Positions 1-9,899 are shown, counted from the stretch's first letter. The stretch: 64,000 bases of DNA from Stutzerimonas frequens (GCF_024448335.1 NZ_JAMOHM010000001.1:310001-374000), one strand, 5' to 3'. The notes: generated by a model not told the origin, from the sequence alone. Program-made: numbers and translations.

Positions 1-126
1 GCCGGCCAGGCCGCGAGCACAGCAAGCAGTAGTTCCAGCGATACGCTGACGCCCGCTGCGAACCCACCCGCTCCTGGCACCGAGACCGCTCAGCCCCTTC
101 GCTCCGACAGACCATCCGAACCATGA
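1..126 (+). CDS. tatB: Sec-independent translocase subunit TatB, C-terminal end (partial)
   Basis: Only the last 41 codons are in the window, read in frame from base 1 to the TGA at 124-126. The residues are low-complexity and rich in Ala, Ser, Pro and Thr, ending in SDRPSEP, as expected for the variable cytoplasmic tail of TatB. The identification rests on position: the stop overlaps the tatC ATG (ATGA), the normal tatABC arrangement. TatB is the membrane subunit that, with TatC, binds twin-arginine signal peptides. The conserved N-terminal helix is upstream of the window, so the call is by context. Confidence 0.75.
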   Translation, partial: AGQAASTASSSSSDTLTPAANPPAPGTETAQPLRSDRPSEP

Positions 127-926
127 GCAAGCCTTCCATCGACGACCAGGAAATGCCGCTGGTCGCGCACCTGACCGAGCTGCGCAAGCGCCTGCTGCGT
201 TGCGTGGTCGCCATCGCCCTGCTCTTCGCCGGGCTGTTCTACTTCTCGCAACAGATCTACGCGCTGGTCGCCGCGCCGCTGCGGGCCTATCTGCCCGAAG
301 GCGCGACGATGATCGCCACCGGCGTCGCCTCGCCGTTCCTGACGCCGTTCAAGCTGACCCTGATGGTCGCGCTGTTCCTCTCCATGCCGATCATCCTGCA
401 TCAGATCTGGGGTTTCATCGCCCCCGGTCTGTACAAGCACGAGAAGCGCATCGCCGTGCCGCTGCTGGTGTCGAGCATCTTCCTGTTCTACGCCGGCATG
501 GCCTTCGCCTATTTCGTCGTGTTCCCGATCATGTTCGGCTTCTTCGCCAGCGTGACGCCTGAGGGCGTGTCGATGATGACCGACATCGGCCAGTACCTGG
601 ACTTCGTGCTCACCCTGTTCTTCGCCTTCGGCGTGGCCTTCGAGATTCCGGTGGCGACCTTCCTGCTGATTTGGGTCGGCATCGTCGATGTGGAAACCCT
701 GCGCAAGAGCCGCCCGTACGTGATCGTCGGCTGCTTCGCCATTGGCATGGTACTGACGCCACCGGATGTGTTTTCGCAGACCCTGCTGGCCGTGCCCATG
801 TGGCTGCTGTTCGAAGCCGGCGTGATTTGCGGCAGCATGGTCAAGAAGCGTGAGGAGCCCTTCCGCGGCGACGCCGAGGACGACGAAGCGGAAGCCAGCG
901 ACCAGCCGCCCGCGCCGCGCCCGTGA
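123..926 (+). CDS. tatC: Twin-arginine translocase core subunit TatC
   Basis: Encodes 267 residues, the usual TatC size. TatC is the polytopic inner-membrane receptor that exports folded proteins carrying twin-arginine signals. Six hydrophobic segments are visible at roughly residues 26-46, 75-100, 113-140, 159-187, 198-213 and 219-236. The N-terminus has the typical [15 protein letters not shown] cytoplasmic motif that contributes to signal-peptide binding. The C-terminal tail is acidic (residues about 245-267). It overlaps tatB by 4 bp upstream and rsmE by 4 bp downstream, so the three are probably translationally coupled. A likely client in this window is the aldo/keto reductase at 33836-34753. 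Confidence 0.97.
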   Translation: MSKPSIDDQEMPLVAHLTELRKRLLRCVVAIALLFAGLFYFSQQIYALVAAPLRAYLPEGATMIATGVASPFLTPFKLTLMVALFLSMPIILHQIWGFIAPGLYKHEKRIAVPLLVSSIFLFYAGMAFAYFVVFPIMFGFFASVTPEGVSMMTDIGQYLDFVLTLFFAFGVAFEIPVATFLLIWVGIVDVETLRKSRPYVIVGCFAIGMVLTPPDVFSQTLLAVPMWLLFEAGVICGSMVKKREEPFRGDAEDDEAEASDQPPAPRP

Positions 927-1630
927 ACCTGTTGCTGCTCGAACCGGCCGACTTCATCGCCGGTGACCGGGTCCTGCTGCGCGACCGCCGCCTGACCCAC
1001 ATGCGCGAGGTACATCGTGCCGAGGCTGGCGAGCACCTGAAGGTTGGCCTGGTTGGCGGCAATATCGGCAGCGGCCAGTTGCTGCGCCTGGACGCCACCG
1101 AGGCCGAGCTGCAGGTGAGCTTCGATCAACCACCGCCGGCCAAGCTGCCGGTGACCCTGCTGCTGGCGCTGCCACGACCCAAGATGCTGCGCCGGGTGCT
1201 GCAGACCGTCGCCGCCATGGGCGTGCCAAAACTGGTCGTGCTCAACAGCTACCGAGTGGAAAAGAGCTTCTGGCAGACGCCCTTCCTCGAACCGTCCGCC
1301 ATTCGCGAGCAGCTGATCCTCGGCCTCGAACAGGCGCGCGATACCGTGCTGCCCGAGGTCGTCATCGAAAAGCGTTTCAAGCCTTTCGTCGAAGACCGCC
1401 TGCCGCAGCTGGCGGTAGGCACCTGCGGCCTGGTCGGCCACCCTGGTGATTTCCCGCCCTGCCCTCGCGCGCTCAGCGAGCCAGTCATCCTGGCGATCGG
1501 TCCGGAAGGCGGCTGGATTCCCTACGAGGTGGACAAGCTCGCCGCCGCCGGCCTGCAGCCGGTGCAGCTGGGTGATCGCATCCTGCGTGTGGAAACGGCG
1601 GTCGCCGCATTGCTGGCACGGCTGTTCTGA
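923..1630 (+). CDS. rsmE: 16S rRNA (uracil-1498-N3)-methyltransferase RsmE
   Basis: A 235-residue SPOUT-class methyltransferase that methylates N3 of U1498 in 16S rRNA using S-adenosylmethionine. The C-terminal knot shows the family motifs GPEGGW (about residue 193) and [11 protein letters not shown] (about 217-227), which form the cofactor site. The N-terminal part resembles the PUA-like RNA-binding domain (RLTHMREV). Start is GTG at 923, overlapping the tatC stop; tatC-rsmE adjacency is usual in pseudomonads. Cytoplasmic housekeeping gene with no oddities. Confidence 0.95.
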   Translation: MNLLLLEPADFIAGDRVLLRDRRLTHMREVHRAEAGEHLKVGLVGGNIGSGQLLRLDATEAELQVSFDQPPPAKLPVTLLLALPRPKMLRRVLQTVAAMGVPKLVVLNSYRVEKSFWQTPFLEPSAIREQLILGLEQARDTVLPEVVIEKRFKPFVEDRLPQLAVGTCGLVGHPGDFPPCPRALSEPVILAIGPEGGWIPYEVDKLAAAGLQPVQLGDRILRVETAVAALLARLF

Positions 1631-1795
1631 CCCTGGGATCGTTTCGATCGAAAGCGACCGGTGCCAGCTGCACGCCGATGAACGTAACGCACCCACCCGG
1701 TACGAGGGAGTCAGAGATTGGGACTGCTCACGCCTCGGCGCGCCTGCGCCGCGGCCTCGACATTCCAACGAATCCCTAAAAGAGCCGTTCTTGCC

Positions 1796-2215
1796 ATGCG
1801 ACCACTGACCATCGACATGCACCGTCTGGAATATGCTCTGGACGGACGCGACATCGCCGAGTACTACCTGGATCTGGAAAGCGGCGAAATTCGCGCGATC
1901 TTTCCCGGTGATCCTCCTCCCGGGGCCATGGAGAAGTATGACGTCAAGGAGGACCGCTACCTGCACATCGAACCACTGGATCTCGCGCAATCGATCGCCA
2001 TGCGTGAGGCCTTCCTGTTCACCCAGCACGATCCCATCGCCCATGCGGTGCTCAGCAATGCGCTCAAGGGGCGCAAGCCGCTACGCACCTTCGATTTCAA
2101 GCTGGAGGACTTCCCCGACGTCAGGGAGGCCTGGCTGCGCTACCAGACCGTACAGCTACGCGAATACGCTATTACCTGGTTGCGCGACAACGATCTGGAA
2201 CCGATGCGCCACTGA
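1796..2215 (+). CDS. UPF0158 family protein
   Basis: Encodes 139 residues from the ATG at 1796 (MRPLTIDMHRLEYALDG). An upstream in-frame start at 1718 would add 26 residues of Arg/Ala-rich sequence that does not resemble the family. The protein is small, acidic and soluble, with no signal peptide and recurring EYYLDLESGEI and FKLEDFPDVREAWLRYQ patterns typical of UPF0158. The function of this family is not established. It converges on dtd with only 3 bp between stop codons. Confidence 0.8.
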   Translation: MRPLTIDMHRLEYALDGRDIAEYYLDLESGEIRAIFPGDPPPGAMEKYDVKEDRYLHIEPLDLAQSIAMREAFLFTQHDPIAHAVLSNALKGRKPLRTFDFKLEDFPDVREAWLRYQTVQLREYAITWLRDNDLEPMRH

Positions 2216-2218
2216 AGC

Positions 2219-2656
2219 TCAGCTTTCGAGGAGAAAGGTCACCGGGCCGTCGTTGACCAGATGTACCTGCATCTCCGCACCGAAGCGCCCACAGGCAACC
2301 AGGGGATGCTGGTCGCGCGCCTGCGCCAGCAGATAGTCGTACAGCGCCTCGCCTTGCGCAGGTGGCGCCGCGCTGGAAAAACTCGGGCGCAGGCCGCTGC
2401 GGGTGTCGGCGGCCAAGGTGAACTGCGAAACCAGCAGCAGGCCGCCGCCGATGTCCTTCAGCGACCGGTTCATCTTGCCCTGCTCGTCGCTGAACACCCG
2501 GTAGTTGAGCAGCTTGTGCAGCAGCTTGTCGGCGCGCGCCTGATCGTCTTCACGCTCGACACCGACCAGCACCAGCAAACCCTGATCGATGGCGCCGACC
2601 ACCTCGCCAGCCACCTCGACCCGCGCCTGGCGAACGCGCTGGATCAGCCCCTTCAT
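2219..2656 (-). CDS. dtd: D-aminoacyl-tRNA deacylase
   Basis: A 145-residue protein that hydrolyses D-aminoacyl-tRNA (and mischarged Gly-tRNA-Ala), protecting translation from D-amino acids. Family hallmarks are the N-terminal [15 protein letters not shown] strand, the [17 protein letters not shown] segment near residues 77-93, and the cross-subunit Gly-cisPro motif GPVTFLL at 137-143. Length matches the family. Its ATG overlaps the stop of pip by 4 bp, so the two are probably co-transcribed. Confidence 0.96.
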   Translation of the reverse strand: MKGLIQRVRQARVEVAGEVVGAIDQGLLVLVGVEREDDQARADKLLHKLLNYRVFSDEQGKMNRSLKDIGGGLLLVSQFTLAADTRSGLRPSFSSAAPPAQGEALYDYLLAQARDQHPLVACGRFGAEMQVHLVNDGPVTFLLES

Positions 2657-3627
2657 TCGGCATCCGCCGGCGGCAGGTCGAGCAGGCGGTGGGCGATCTC
2701 ACCGGTGGCACGGACCAGCGCATCGGTGATACCGACTTCCGCCGCCGAGTGCCCGGCATCGCGGATGATCTGCAGCTCGCTGTTGGGCCAGGCCTGGTGC
2801 AGTGCCCAGGCGTTGTCCAGCGGGCAGATCGCATCGTAGCGGCCATGCACGATGATGCCTGGCAGGTGGGCGATCTTCGGCATGTCGCGTAGCAGCTGAT
2901 CAGGTTCAAGGAAGGCGTGGTTGACGAAGTAATGGCACTCGATGCGCGCCATCGACAGTGCCCGGTGCGGATCGGCGAAGCGCTCGACGACGTTGGGGTT
3001 GGGTCGCAGTGTCGCCGTGCGGCCTTCCCAGCATGACCAGGCCTTGGCCGCATGCATCTGGGCGATCTGGTCGCTGCCGGTGAGCCGGCGGTAGAACGCC
3101 TGCATCAGATCGTCGCGCTCCTCGGGCGGAATCGGCGCGAGGAAATCCTGCCAGTAATCAGGGAACAACCGGCTGGCGCCTTCCTGATAGAACCAGGACA
3201 GGTCATCGGGCCGGCAGAGGAAGATGCCACGCAGGATCAGCGCGTGCACGTGTTCGGGGAAGGCCTGGGCGTAGGCCAGCGACAGCGTCGAGCCCCAGGA
3301 GCCACCGAACAGCACCCACTTGTCGATACCCAGATGCTCGCGGATGCGCTGAATGTCGGCGATCAGGTGCGCGGTGGTGTTGTTCTCCAGGCTGGCATGC
3401 GGTGTCGAGCGACCACAACCGCGTTGGTCGAAGGTGATGATGCGGTACAGGGTCGGATCGAAGAAGCGCCGGCTGATGGCGTCGCAACCACCGCCGGGGC
3501 CGCCGTGGACGAACAGCACCGGCAGGCCGTCCGGCGATCCACTCTCGTCGACATAGAGCACATGCGGTTCTTCCACCGCCAGCTCGTGCCGGGCGTAGGG
3601 TTTGATCTCCGGATACAAGGGCTGCAT
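2653..3627 (-). CDS. pip: Proline iminopeptidase
   Basis: A 324-residue alpha/beta hydrolase (peptidase S33) removing N-terminal proline from peptides. Visible are the oxyanion motif HGGPGGG (residues 41-47), the DQRGCGRS segment (68-74), the nucleophile elbow GGSWGS with Ser110, and late Asp (GRYDAICP) and His (AGHSA) completing the triad. I chose the ATG at 3627 because it has an AGGAGT ribosome site and gives [11 protein letters not shown], the usual family start; the frame stays open 13 codons further upstream. Probable operon with dtd. Confidence 0.95.
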   Translation of the reverse strand: MQPLYPEIKPYARHELAVEEPHVLYVDESGSPDGLPVLFVHGGPGGGCDAISRRFFDPTLYRIITFDQRGCGRSTPHASLENNTTAHLIADIQRIREHLGIDKWVLFGGSWGSTLSLAYAQAFPEHVHALILRGIFLCRPDDLSWFYQEGASRLFPDYWQDFLAPIPPEERDDLMQAFYRRLTGSDQIAQMHAAKAWSCWEGRTATLRPNPNVVERFADPHRALSMARIECHYFVNHAFLEPDQLLRDMPKIAHLPGIIVHGRYDAICPLDNAWALHQAWPNSELQIIRDAGHSAAEVGITDALVRATGEIAHRLLDLPPADAE

Positions 3628-3705
3628 GGCACACTCCTGATCTGCGGCGGGCCGGCCGGCCCGCATGACGTTTGCGGCATCATAGCGAGGTTCGGGGAGT
3701 TGAGC

Positions 3706-4131
3706 ATGTCAGCATGGAAAATAGCGGCGCTGGCGGTACTGCTGGCACTTGTCGGCTGCGGACGGGACGATCCGCAGGCGGCGCTGCAGCGCGCGGCAGA
3801 ACAGCTGCAGACGAGCCTGGAGAGCAAGCAGACCGGGGAGCTGATGGCGCTGCTGCACGCCGATTTCCAGGCCCAGCGACAGTACGATCAGGAATGGGCG
3901 CGGCGCACGGCAACGCTGATGTTCCTGCGCCACCGCAACGTCCGGGTGATCGCCCTGAGCCAGCGCAGCTGGGTCGATGCGACTTACCCGGACCGCGGCT
4001 ATACCGAGGCGCAGGTCGCGCTGACCGGCGCCGAGGCGCTGTTGCCGCAGCAGGCCGGGCACTATCAGGTCAGACTGGAATGGCGACAGGAGAACGGCAA
4101 CTGGCAGCTGGCGCGCCTGCAATGGCAGTGA
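3706..4131 (+). CDS. Small putative lipoprotein of unknown function
   Basis: Encodes 141 residues starting at the ATG at 3706, with GGGGAG upstream. The N-terminus is a lipoprotein signal (MSAWKIAALAVLLALVGCG) with lipobox LVGC and lipidated Cys18. The rest (about 120 residues) looks like a small alpha+beta domain with a tryptophan-rich end (RLEWRQENGNWQLARLQWQ), similar in style to NTF2-like periplasmic domains, though I cannot assign it. It faces divergently from pip, with about 80 bp between the starts. Confidence 0.75.
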   Translation: MSAWKIAALAVLLALVGCGRDDPQAALQRAAEQLQTSLESKQTGELMALLHADFQAQRQYDQEWARRTATLMFLRHRNVRVIALSQRSWVDATYPDRGYTEAQVALTGAEALLPQQAGHYQVRLEWRQENGNWQLARLQWQ

Positions 4132-4152
4132 GCGGCGCCGAGCGCTGAACGC

Positions 4153-4689
4153 TCATCGCCGCCAGATCAACTCGGAGGTGTCGTAGCCCCTGCGTTCGGC
4201 CTCGCTGAGCAGGCGCTCCCGCGTCGCCTGGTCGACCTCGGCGTCGCGCGCAAGCAGCCAGAGGTACTTGCGGTCGGGGCTGCCGACCAGCGCGGTGTTG
4301 TAGCCCTCGTCGAGGTAGAGCACCCAGTAGTGTCCCTTGGTCAGATCGGGGAACAGCCGGCTGAACCAGTTATCGAAGCGCACCCATAGTCGATCGGTGC
4401 GCCCTGCCTCCTGCGGTACCGCCTCACCCTTTGCTTCCTGCCATTCGCCATCTTCCGTCTCGCAGCGATTGGTCACCGCGACATGACCGTCGTCCTTCAA
4501 TTGGTAGTGCGCTTCGGAGCGCAGGCAGTCACGCTGAAAGAACATCGGCAGGCGTGCTAGCTCGTACCAGGTGCCCTGGTAGCGCTCGAGATTCACCTCG
4601 CCCACGGTTTCCGGCGGCCGTTCACGCCCGCCTCCCACGCAGCCACTCAACAGCATCATCAAGCACAGCAGGGCGACACTTGCACGCAT
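4153..4689 (-). CDS. blc: Bacterial lipocalin, Blc-like lipoprotein
   Basis: A 178-residue outer-membrane-type lipocalin. The signal ends in lipobox LLSGC (Cys17), followed by the lipocalin signature NLERYQGTWYELARLP (Gly39-x-Trp41) and the later NWFSRLFPDLTKGHYWVL strand region. Family members bind fatty acids or lysophospholipids in the outer membrane. Start is placed at 4689 because GGAG lies just upstream; an ATG seven codons earlier is possible but would put extra residues before the signal. The small lipoprotein at 4717-4971 lies immediately upstream on the same strand. Confidence 0.92.
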   Translation of the reverse strand: MRASVALLCLMMLLSGCVGGGRERPPETVGEVNLERYQGTWYELARLPMFFQRDCLRSEAHYQLKDDGHVAVTNRCETEDGEWQEAKGEAVPQEAGRTDRLWVRFDNWFSRLFPDLTKGHYWVLYLDEGYNTALVGSPDRKYLWLLARDAEVDQATRERLLSEAERRGYDTSELIWRR

Positions 4690-4716
4690 CGGATATCTCC
4701 AGGGTTGCATCAGCGG

Positions 4717-4971
4717 TTATTGCAGCCCCTTGCCGGAAAACATCATCACCTTGTCGCCGGCGAACTGGACGCTGATGAAGCGGTTCTTCTCACCCCAGGT
4801 ACAGCTGGACATGCCCAGCGCGCCGGCGCATTCCGAAGGCTTGCCGAGCAGCTTCTCCACCTCCACCCGCTCCATGCCGGGCTTGAGCTTGGCGAAGTTC
4901 TCCTGGGTGATCGGGCTGCAGGCGGCCAGCAGAGCCGTGCAGACAATCAGCAATGGGGTACGCAATGACAT
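4717..4971 (-). CDS. Small lipoprotein, DUF3862 / SmpA-BamE-like fold
   Basis: Encodes 84 residues from an ATG at 4971 with a clear AAGGAG ribosome site. The lipobox LLAAC gives lipidated Cys18. The mature part (NFAKLKPGMERVEVEKLLGKP) has the GMxxxEVxxLLGxP pattern shared by DUF3862 and SmpA/BamE-type periplasmic domains. A pair of cysteines (PSECAGALGMSSCTWG) could form a disulfide in the periplasm. It precedes the lipocalin gene by 27 bp and is probably co-transcribed. Function unknown. Confidence 0.82.
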   Translation of the reverse strand: MSLRTPLLIVCTALLAACSPITQENFAKLKPGMERVEVEKLLGKPSECAGALGMSSCTWGEKNRFISVQFAGDKVMMFSGKGLQ

Positions 4972-5043
4972 ATCGAGCTCCTTGCTTCTTTTTAAGTTCA
5001 GCATTGCCGAGCGAGGTTTCTGCAGCGCTACGACGGCGGCACG

Positions 5044-5646
5044 CTAGAACGACGAACCCGGCTGCTGCAGGAATGATCGTTCGGCGTCGCTGCTGCGACG
5101 TCCGAGAATGGCGTTGCGATGCGGGAAGCGGCCGAAGCGGGAGATGACGTCCCGATGGCGCTCGGCATAGTCGAGAAAGCCGGCGAACAGCACCTGCTCG
5201 TGCTCGGCAGCGATGTCGCGCAGGGCCGTGAAGTGCGCCACAGCCAGATCCTGCACCGCCAGGTTCTCCGCGTGTTCCAGCACCAGATAGATGAATACCC
5301 GCTGGATCGGCGAGAGCAGCATGTCGCCGCCATGGGCCAAACCATCGCGGACCAACTGCTGTGCGCGCTCATCGCCGGCGAAGGCCCGCGGGGTGTCGCG
5401 GTGGATCATGCGTGGCAGCTGGTCGAGCAGCAGTACCAAGGCCAGCCAGCCCTCGGGCAGTTCGGCCCAGTCCTCCAGCTCTCCGTTCAGCGCCTGTTCG
5501 ACCAGTGCACCGAAGCGTTCGCGGGCCTCGGCATCCTGCTCTGGACGGTAACCGAACCAGAGGCGCTGCTTTTCAGCCGCGATCTCGCTTGCGCTGGTGC
5601 CCTGGCCGAACCACCAGTGGAGCAAGTCCTGCCAGGGCGCCTGCAC
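5044..5646 (-). CDS. DUF924 family protein
   Basis: Encodes 200 residues from a GTG start at 5646 (MQAPWQDLLHWWFG). Recognisable DUF924 features are the WFG start, the RLWFGYRPEQD segment, LVLLLDQLPRMIHRDTPRAFAGD, and the helical repeat with HAENLAVQDLAV. The all-helical fold resembles tetratricopeptide repeats; the molecular role is not established. It follows fbp with only 3 bp between the fbp stop and this start, so it is the second gene of an fbp operon. Confidence 0.88.
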   Translation of the reverse strand: MQAPWQDLLHWWFGQGTSASEIAAEKQRLWFGYRPEQDAEARERFGALVEQALNGELEDWAELPEGWLALVLLLDQLPRMIHRDTPRAFAGDERAQQLVRDGLAHGGDMLLSPIQRVFIYLVLEHAENLAVQDLAVAHFTALRDIAAEHEQVLFAGFLDYAERHRDVISRFGRFPHRNAILGRRSSDAERSFLQQPGSSF

Positions 5647-5649
5647 CGG

Positions 5650-6660
5650 TCAGCCCTGGTGGTAGCCGGTGACGCGCTCGACTTCTTCCTTCGAGCCGAG
5701 GAACACCGGCACGCGCTGGTGCAGGGAATCCGGCTGAATCTCGAGGATGCGCTGGGAACCGGTGGTGGCGGCACCGCCGGCCTGTTCGATGATCATCGAC
5801 ATCGGGTTGGCCTCGTACATCAGGCGCAACTTGCCAGCCTTGTCCGGCTCGCGGGCGTCGCGCGGGTACATGAAGATGCCGCCACGGGTGAGGATACGGT
5901 GCACGTCGGCGACCATCGAGGCGATCCAGCGCATGTTGTAGTTCTTGCCCAGCGGGCCTTCCTTGCCGGCCAGCAGCTCGCTGACGTAGCGCTTGACCGG
6001 TTCTTCCCAGTGGCGCTGGTTGGACATGTTGATGGCGAACTCGGCGGTGCTCTGCGGCACGCTGAGGTTCTCATGGGTGAGCACGAAGCTGCCCAGCTCG
6101 CGGTCGAGGGTAAAGCCCATGACGCCATGGCCGAGGGTCAGCACCAGCATGGTCTGTGGACCGTAGATGGCGTAACCGGCGGCGACCTGTTTGGTGCCCG
6201 GCTGCAGGAAGGCTTCCTCGCCGAGAGCGTCGTTCTGGCTGAAGCAGGCATCCGGGCAGCGCAGCACGGAGAATATGGTGCCTACCGAGACGTTCACGTC
6301 GATGTTGCTGGAACCGTCCAGCGGGTCGAAGACCAGCAGATAGGCGCCCTTCGGGTACTTGCCGGGAATCTGGTAGGCGTTATCCATTTCCTCGGACGCC
6401 ATGCCGGCCAGGTGGCCGCCCCACTCATTGGCTTCCAGCAGGATTTCGTTGGAGAGCACATCGAGCTTCTTCTGCACTTCGCCCTGCACGTTCTCGCTAC
6501 CGGCACTGCCTAGTACGCCGCCCAGCGCGCCCTTGGAGACCTGATGGCTGATCGCCTTGCACGCACGCGCCACGACCTCGATGAGAAAGCGCAGATCCGC
6601 CGGGGTGTTGTTGCTGCGAGTCTGCTCGATGAGGAAGCGACTGAGGGTTACGCGTGACAT
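5650..6660 (-). CDS. fbp: Fructose-1,6-bisphosphatase, class I
   Basis: A 336-residue class I FBPase that dephosphorylates fructose 1,6-bisphosphate in gluconeogenesis, matching the gluconeogenic pckA elsewhere in the window. The metal-binding motif [18 protein letters not shown] is present at about residues 115-132, and the substrate-site region [21 protein letters not shown] is intact. Length is normal. A GGAGT ribosome site precedes the ATG at 6660. Downstream and nearly abutting is the DUF924 gene. Confidence 0.97.
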   Translation of the reverse strand: MSRVTLSRFLIEQTRSNNTPADLRFLIEVVARACKAISHQVSKGALGGVLGSAGSENVQGEVQKKLDVLSNEILLEANEWGGHLAGMASEEMDNAYQIPGKYPKGAYLLVFDPLDGSSNIDVNVSVGTIFSVLRCPDACFSQNDALGEEAFLQPGTKQVAAGYAIYGPQTMLVLTLGHGVMGFTLDRELGSFVLTHENLSVPQSTAEFAINMSNQRHWEEPVKRYVSELLAGKEGPLGKNYNMRWIASMVADVHRILTRGGIFMYPRDAREPDKAGKLRLMYEANPMSMIIEQAGGAATTGSQRILEIQPDSLHQRVPVFLGSKEEVERVTGYHQG

Positions 6661-6842
6661 GGAAATGACTCCGGAGGAAGGATAAACCCGCGCAGTTTAG
6701 CAGGCCGTAGGAAAACTAACTCCCCTCAGACCGGTTCGCCCCCCGCAGAGTTCAGCGCAGCGGCGAGCAGATTGCCAGCACGAGCGCAACGCCCCGCAGG
6801 TTCCGGCTGCCCGCCAGCGAAAAAGCGCCGGCGGGCCTGCCG

Positions 6843-9293
6843 TCACATCACTTTCCAGATTTCCAGGGCGTACTCGCGGATGGTGCGATCGGACGAGAAC
6901 CAGCCCGTGCGCGCGGTATTGAGCACCGAGGAACGCCACCAGCGGGCCGGATCGCGCCAGCGCTCCTCGACCTCCAGCTGGGCCTGCCAGTAGGCCTCGA
7001 AATCGGCGCAGACCATAAAGGTATCGTGCCAGCTGATGCCATCAACAAGGCCGGTATAGCGCCCGGCGTCACCCGGCGAGAAGGCACCGCCGCGAATGGC
7101 CGAAAGCACCTCGGCCAGCCGCGGCGAAGCGGCGATGATGGCTTCGGCGTTGTATTCGTTGGCCTGCTTGCGCGCATTCACCTCCTGCGCGGTGAGCCCG
7201 AAGATGAACATGTGCTCCAGGCCGATCTGCTCGCTCATCTCCACGTTGGCGCCGTCGAGGGTGCCGATGGTCAGCGCACCGTTGAGGGCAAACTTCATGT
7301 TGCTGGTGCCGGAAGCCTCGAGCCCGGCGGTGGAAATCTGCTCGGACAGGTCCGCCGCGGGAATGATGTCCTCGGCCAGGCTGACGTTGTAATTGGGCAG
7401 GAACACCACCTTGAGCAGCCCGCGCACGGTCGGGTCGGCGTTGATGGTGTTGGCGATGTCGTTGGTCAGCTTGATGATCAGCTTGGCCTGGTGATAGCTG
7501 GCGGCCGCCTTGCCGGCGAAGATCTTCACCCGCGGCACCCAGTTGCCGCCCGGATCGGAGCGAATGGCCTGGTACAGCGCCACGGTGTGCAGCAGGTTGA
7601 GCAGCTGGCGCTTGTACTCGTGGATGCGTTTGACATGCACGTCGAACAGCGCGTTCGGATCGACACTGATGCCCAGCCGTTCCTGGATCACGTTGGCCAG
7701 ATGGCGCTTGTTGGCCAGCCGTTGTTCGGCGAAGCGCTGGCGGAAGGCCGCCTGTTCGGCATAGGGCTCGAGCTGGCGCAGACGGGTTTCCGGCTCGTCG
7801 AGGACTTCCTCACCGAGATGCTCCACCAGCAACTGGGTCAGCTGCGGATTGGCCTGATAGAGCCAGCGGCGGAAGGTGATGCCATTGGTCTTGCTGTTGA
7901 TCCGCTGCGGATAGAGGCGATGCAGGTCGGTGAACACGGTCTTGCGCATCAGCTGCGTATGCAGACCGGACACGCCGTTGGTGCTGTGCGAACCGAGGAA
8001 GGCCAGGTTGCCCATGCGCACCCGCCGGCCGTGCTCCTCCTCGATCAGCGACACCGAGCGCAGCAGCTCGGCGTCGTGGATGCCGCGCTCGCGCAGGTTG
8101 TCCAGGTGGTAGGCATTGATCAGATAGATGATCTGCATATGCCGTGGCAGTAGGCGCTCCATCAGCCCCACCGGCCAGGTCTCCAAGGCCTCGGGCAGCA
8201 GGGTGTGGTTGGTGTAGGACAGGGTGGCGGTGGTCAGCCGCCAGGCATGCCGCCATTCGTAGCTGTGCACATCGACCAGCAGCCGCATCAGCTCGGCCAC
8301 GGCAATCGCCGGATGGGTGTCGTTGAGCTGGATCGAGGTGTAGTCGGGCAGGCTATCCAGCGAGCCGCGCTGCTTGAGATGGCGGCGCAGCAGATCCTGC
8401 AGCGAGGCGGCGACGAAGAAGTACTCCTGGCGCAGACGCAGCTCCTGACCGGCCTCGGTGCTATCGGCCGGATAGAGCACCCGCGAGATGCTCTCGGCGC
8501 GGGCCTCTTCCGCCGCGGCGCCGATGTGGTCACCAGCATTGAAGCGCGCCAGGTGGAAGTCCGCTTCCGGCCGCGCGCGCCACAGGCGCAGCGTATTCAC
8601 CCCGGCACCGCGCCAGCCGACGATGGGCGTGTCGTAGGCGATCGCCCGCACGCCCTCGGCCCAGTGCCAGAAATGCTGGACCTCGCCCTGCTCGTTGGTG
8701 GTCGCCGTGACGCTGCCGCCGAAGCCGATCAGGTACTTGACCTCTGAGCGCTCGAACTCCCAGGGATTGCCGAAATCCAGCCAGGTCTCGGTTTGCTCGT
8801 GCTGCCAGCCGTCGACGATCGCCTGGCGAAACAGGCCGTGGTCATAGCGAATGCCATAGCCGTGGGAGACCACACCAAGGGTCGCCATGCTCTCCATGAA
8901 ACAGGCCGCGAGCCGCCCGAGGCCGCCGTTGCCGAGCGCCGCGTCCGGCTCCAGCAGACGGATGCGATCGATGTCCACATCCAGCCCGGCCAGCGCCTCG
9001 CGCGCCACATCGAACAGGCCCAGGTTGCTCAGGCTGTCGACCAGCAGACGACCGATCAGGAACTCGAGCGAAAGGTAGTAGACCCGCTTCTGCCCGCCGG
9101 TATAGGCCTCGCGCGTGCAGTCCATCCAGCGATCGATGGTGCTGTCGCGGGTGGCAAGGGCGACCGCATGGAACCAGTCATAGTCGGAAGCGTTCTCCGG
9201 ATCCTTGCCCACCGAGTAGGTGAGCTTGCGCAAAACCCGCTCACGAAAAGCGGCGACTTCTTCGGCGGTGACAGTGGCTGATTCCTGCGTCAT
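6843..9293 (-). CDS. glgP: Glycogen / maltodextrin phosphorylase
   Basis: An 816-residue GT35 phosphorylase that releases glucose 1-phosphate from alpha-1,4-glucans. The pyridoxal-phosphate-binding region is seen in EASGTSNMKFALNGALTIG, and the N-terminal LGNGGLGRLAACFMESMATL and the EYKRQLLNLL segment are also characteristic. I take the ATG at 9293 (MTQESATVTAEEVAAF), with GAGG upstream; 20 codons further upstream are open but unlike the family. A solitary glg gene here: no glgA, glgB or glgC is nearby. Confidence 0.96.
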   Translation of the reverse strand: MTQESATVTAEEVAAFRERVLRKLTYSVGKDPENASDYDWFHAVALATRDSTIDRWMDCTREAYTGGQKRVYYLSLEFLIGRLLVDSLSNLGLFDVAREALAGLDVDIDRIRLLEPDAALGNGGLGRLAACFMESMATLGVVSHGYGIRYDHGLFRQAIVDGWQHEQTETWLDFGNPWEFERSEVKYLIGFGGSVTATTNEQGEVQHFWHWAEGVRAIAYDTPIVGWRGAGVNTLRLWRARPEADFHLARFNAGDHIGAAAEEARAESISRVLYPADSTEAGQELRLRQEYFFVAASLQDLLRRHLKQRGSLDSLPDYTSIQLNDTHPAIAVAELMRLLVDVHSYEWRHAWRLTTATLSYTNHTLLPEALETWPVGLMERLLPRHMQIIYLINAYHLDNLRERGIHDAELLRSVSLIEEEHGRRVRMGNLAFLGSHSTNGVSGLHTQLMRKTVFTDLHRLYPQRINSKTNGITFRRWLYQANPQLTQLLVEHLGEEVLDEPETRLRQLEPYAEQAAFRQRFAEQRLANKRHLANVIQERLGISVDPNALFDVHVKRIHEYKRQLLNLLHTVALYQAIRSDPGGNWVPRVKIFAGKAAASYHQAKLIIKLTNDIANTINADPTVRGLLKVVFLPNYNVSLAEDIIPAADLSEQISTAGLEASGTSNMKFALNGALTIGTLDGANVEMSEQIGLEHMFIFGLTAQEVNARKQANEYNAEAIIAASPRLAEVLSAIRGGAFSPGDAGRYTGLVDGISWHDTFMVCADFEAYWQAQLEVEERWRDPARWWRSSVLNTARTGWFSSDRTIREYALEIWKVM

Positions 9294-9460
9294 GGACAGA
9301 CCTCGGTTAGCGAAGACACACAAGAGGGACTCACGGCAGCCGCGCCCGTTCACCTCTGATTCGGCGTTTCCGAAAAGGGTTACAGGTTTCCTTTACATCT
9401 GCGCTACCGCCTGTCCGGTGGCCAGCGCCGGAAGGCACTGGTAATTGGCGCGCGAGCCGT

Positions 9461-9466
9461 TATGAT
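9461..9466 (+). promoter_or_regulatory. Candidate -10 element for the YkgJ-type gene
   Basis: TATGAT matches the sigma-70 -10 consensus at 5 of 6 positions and lies 32 bp before the GTG at 9498. No good -35 is visible at the usual spacing, so support is limited. If real, transcription would start around 9473, which excludes the ATG at 9462 as the start codon and favours the GTG. Confidence 0.35.
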
Positions 9467-9497
9467 CCGCGCGCCCAACCGCACCGAAAGACCTCCC

Positions 9498-9899
9498 GTG
9501 AAGACAAGACTGATCGCCTCCGCCGACCCGGAACGCCTGGAAACCTGGGTGCGCTACAGCGCCGGCCTGTGCCGCGACTGCCATGCGACCTGCTGCACCC
9601 TGCCGGTGGAGGTGCGCATCGATGACCTGATCCGCCTGGAGCTGGTGGATGCCTTCGAGCGCGACGAGCCGGCGAAGAACATCGCCAAGCGTCTGAGCAA
9701 GGCCGGCATCGTCGAGCACTTCAACCACAAGCACGAGATCTTCACGCTGACGCGCCTGACCAATGGCGACTGCCTCTACCTGGACCGCAAGACACGTCTT
9801 TGCACGGTCTATGCCAAGCGTCCGGATACCTGCCGCAACCACCCGCGCATCGGACCGCGCCCCGGTTACTGCGCCTATCGCAGCAAGACCAACGGCTAG
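9498..9899 (+). CDS. YkgJ-family cysteine cluster protein
   Basis: Encodes 133 residues from a GTG at 9498; an in-frame ATG at 9462 would add 12 residues but overlaps a plausible -10 box. Eight cysteines in the family pattern (CRDCHATCC, NGDCLYLD, RLCTVYAKRPDTCRNHP, GYCAY) suggest a bound metal or iron-sulfur cluster, as proposed for the YkgJ / UPF0153 family. It is a cytoplasmic protein of unknown biochemical role. It faces divergently from glgP. Confidence 0.85.
   Translation: MKTRLIASADPERLETWVRYSAGLCRDCHATCCTLPVEVRIDDLIRLELVDAFERDEPAKNIAKRLSKAGIVEHFNHKHEIFTLTRLTNGDCLYLDRKTRLCTVYAKRPDTCRNHPRIGPRPGYCAYRSKTNG

Noticed and set aside
509-2044. A 511-codon minus-strand frame across tatC, rsmE and the UPF0158 gene
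   Set aside because: It overlaps three well-supported plus-strand genes, has no ribosome site and no domain signature.
6809-6836. GCCCGCC...GGCGGGC inverted repeat after glgP
   Set aside because: No U run on the glgP side and an imperfect interior; not called as a terminator.
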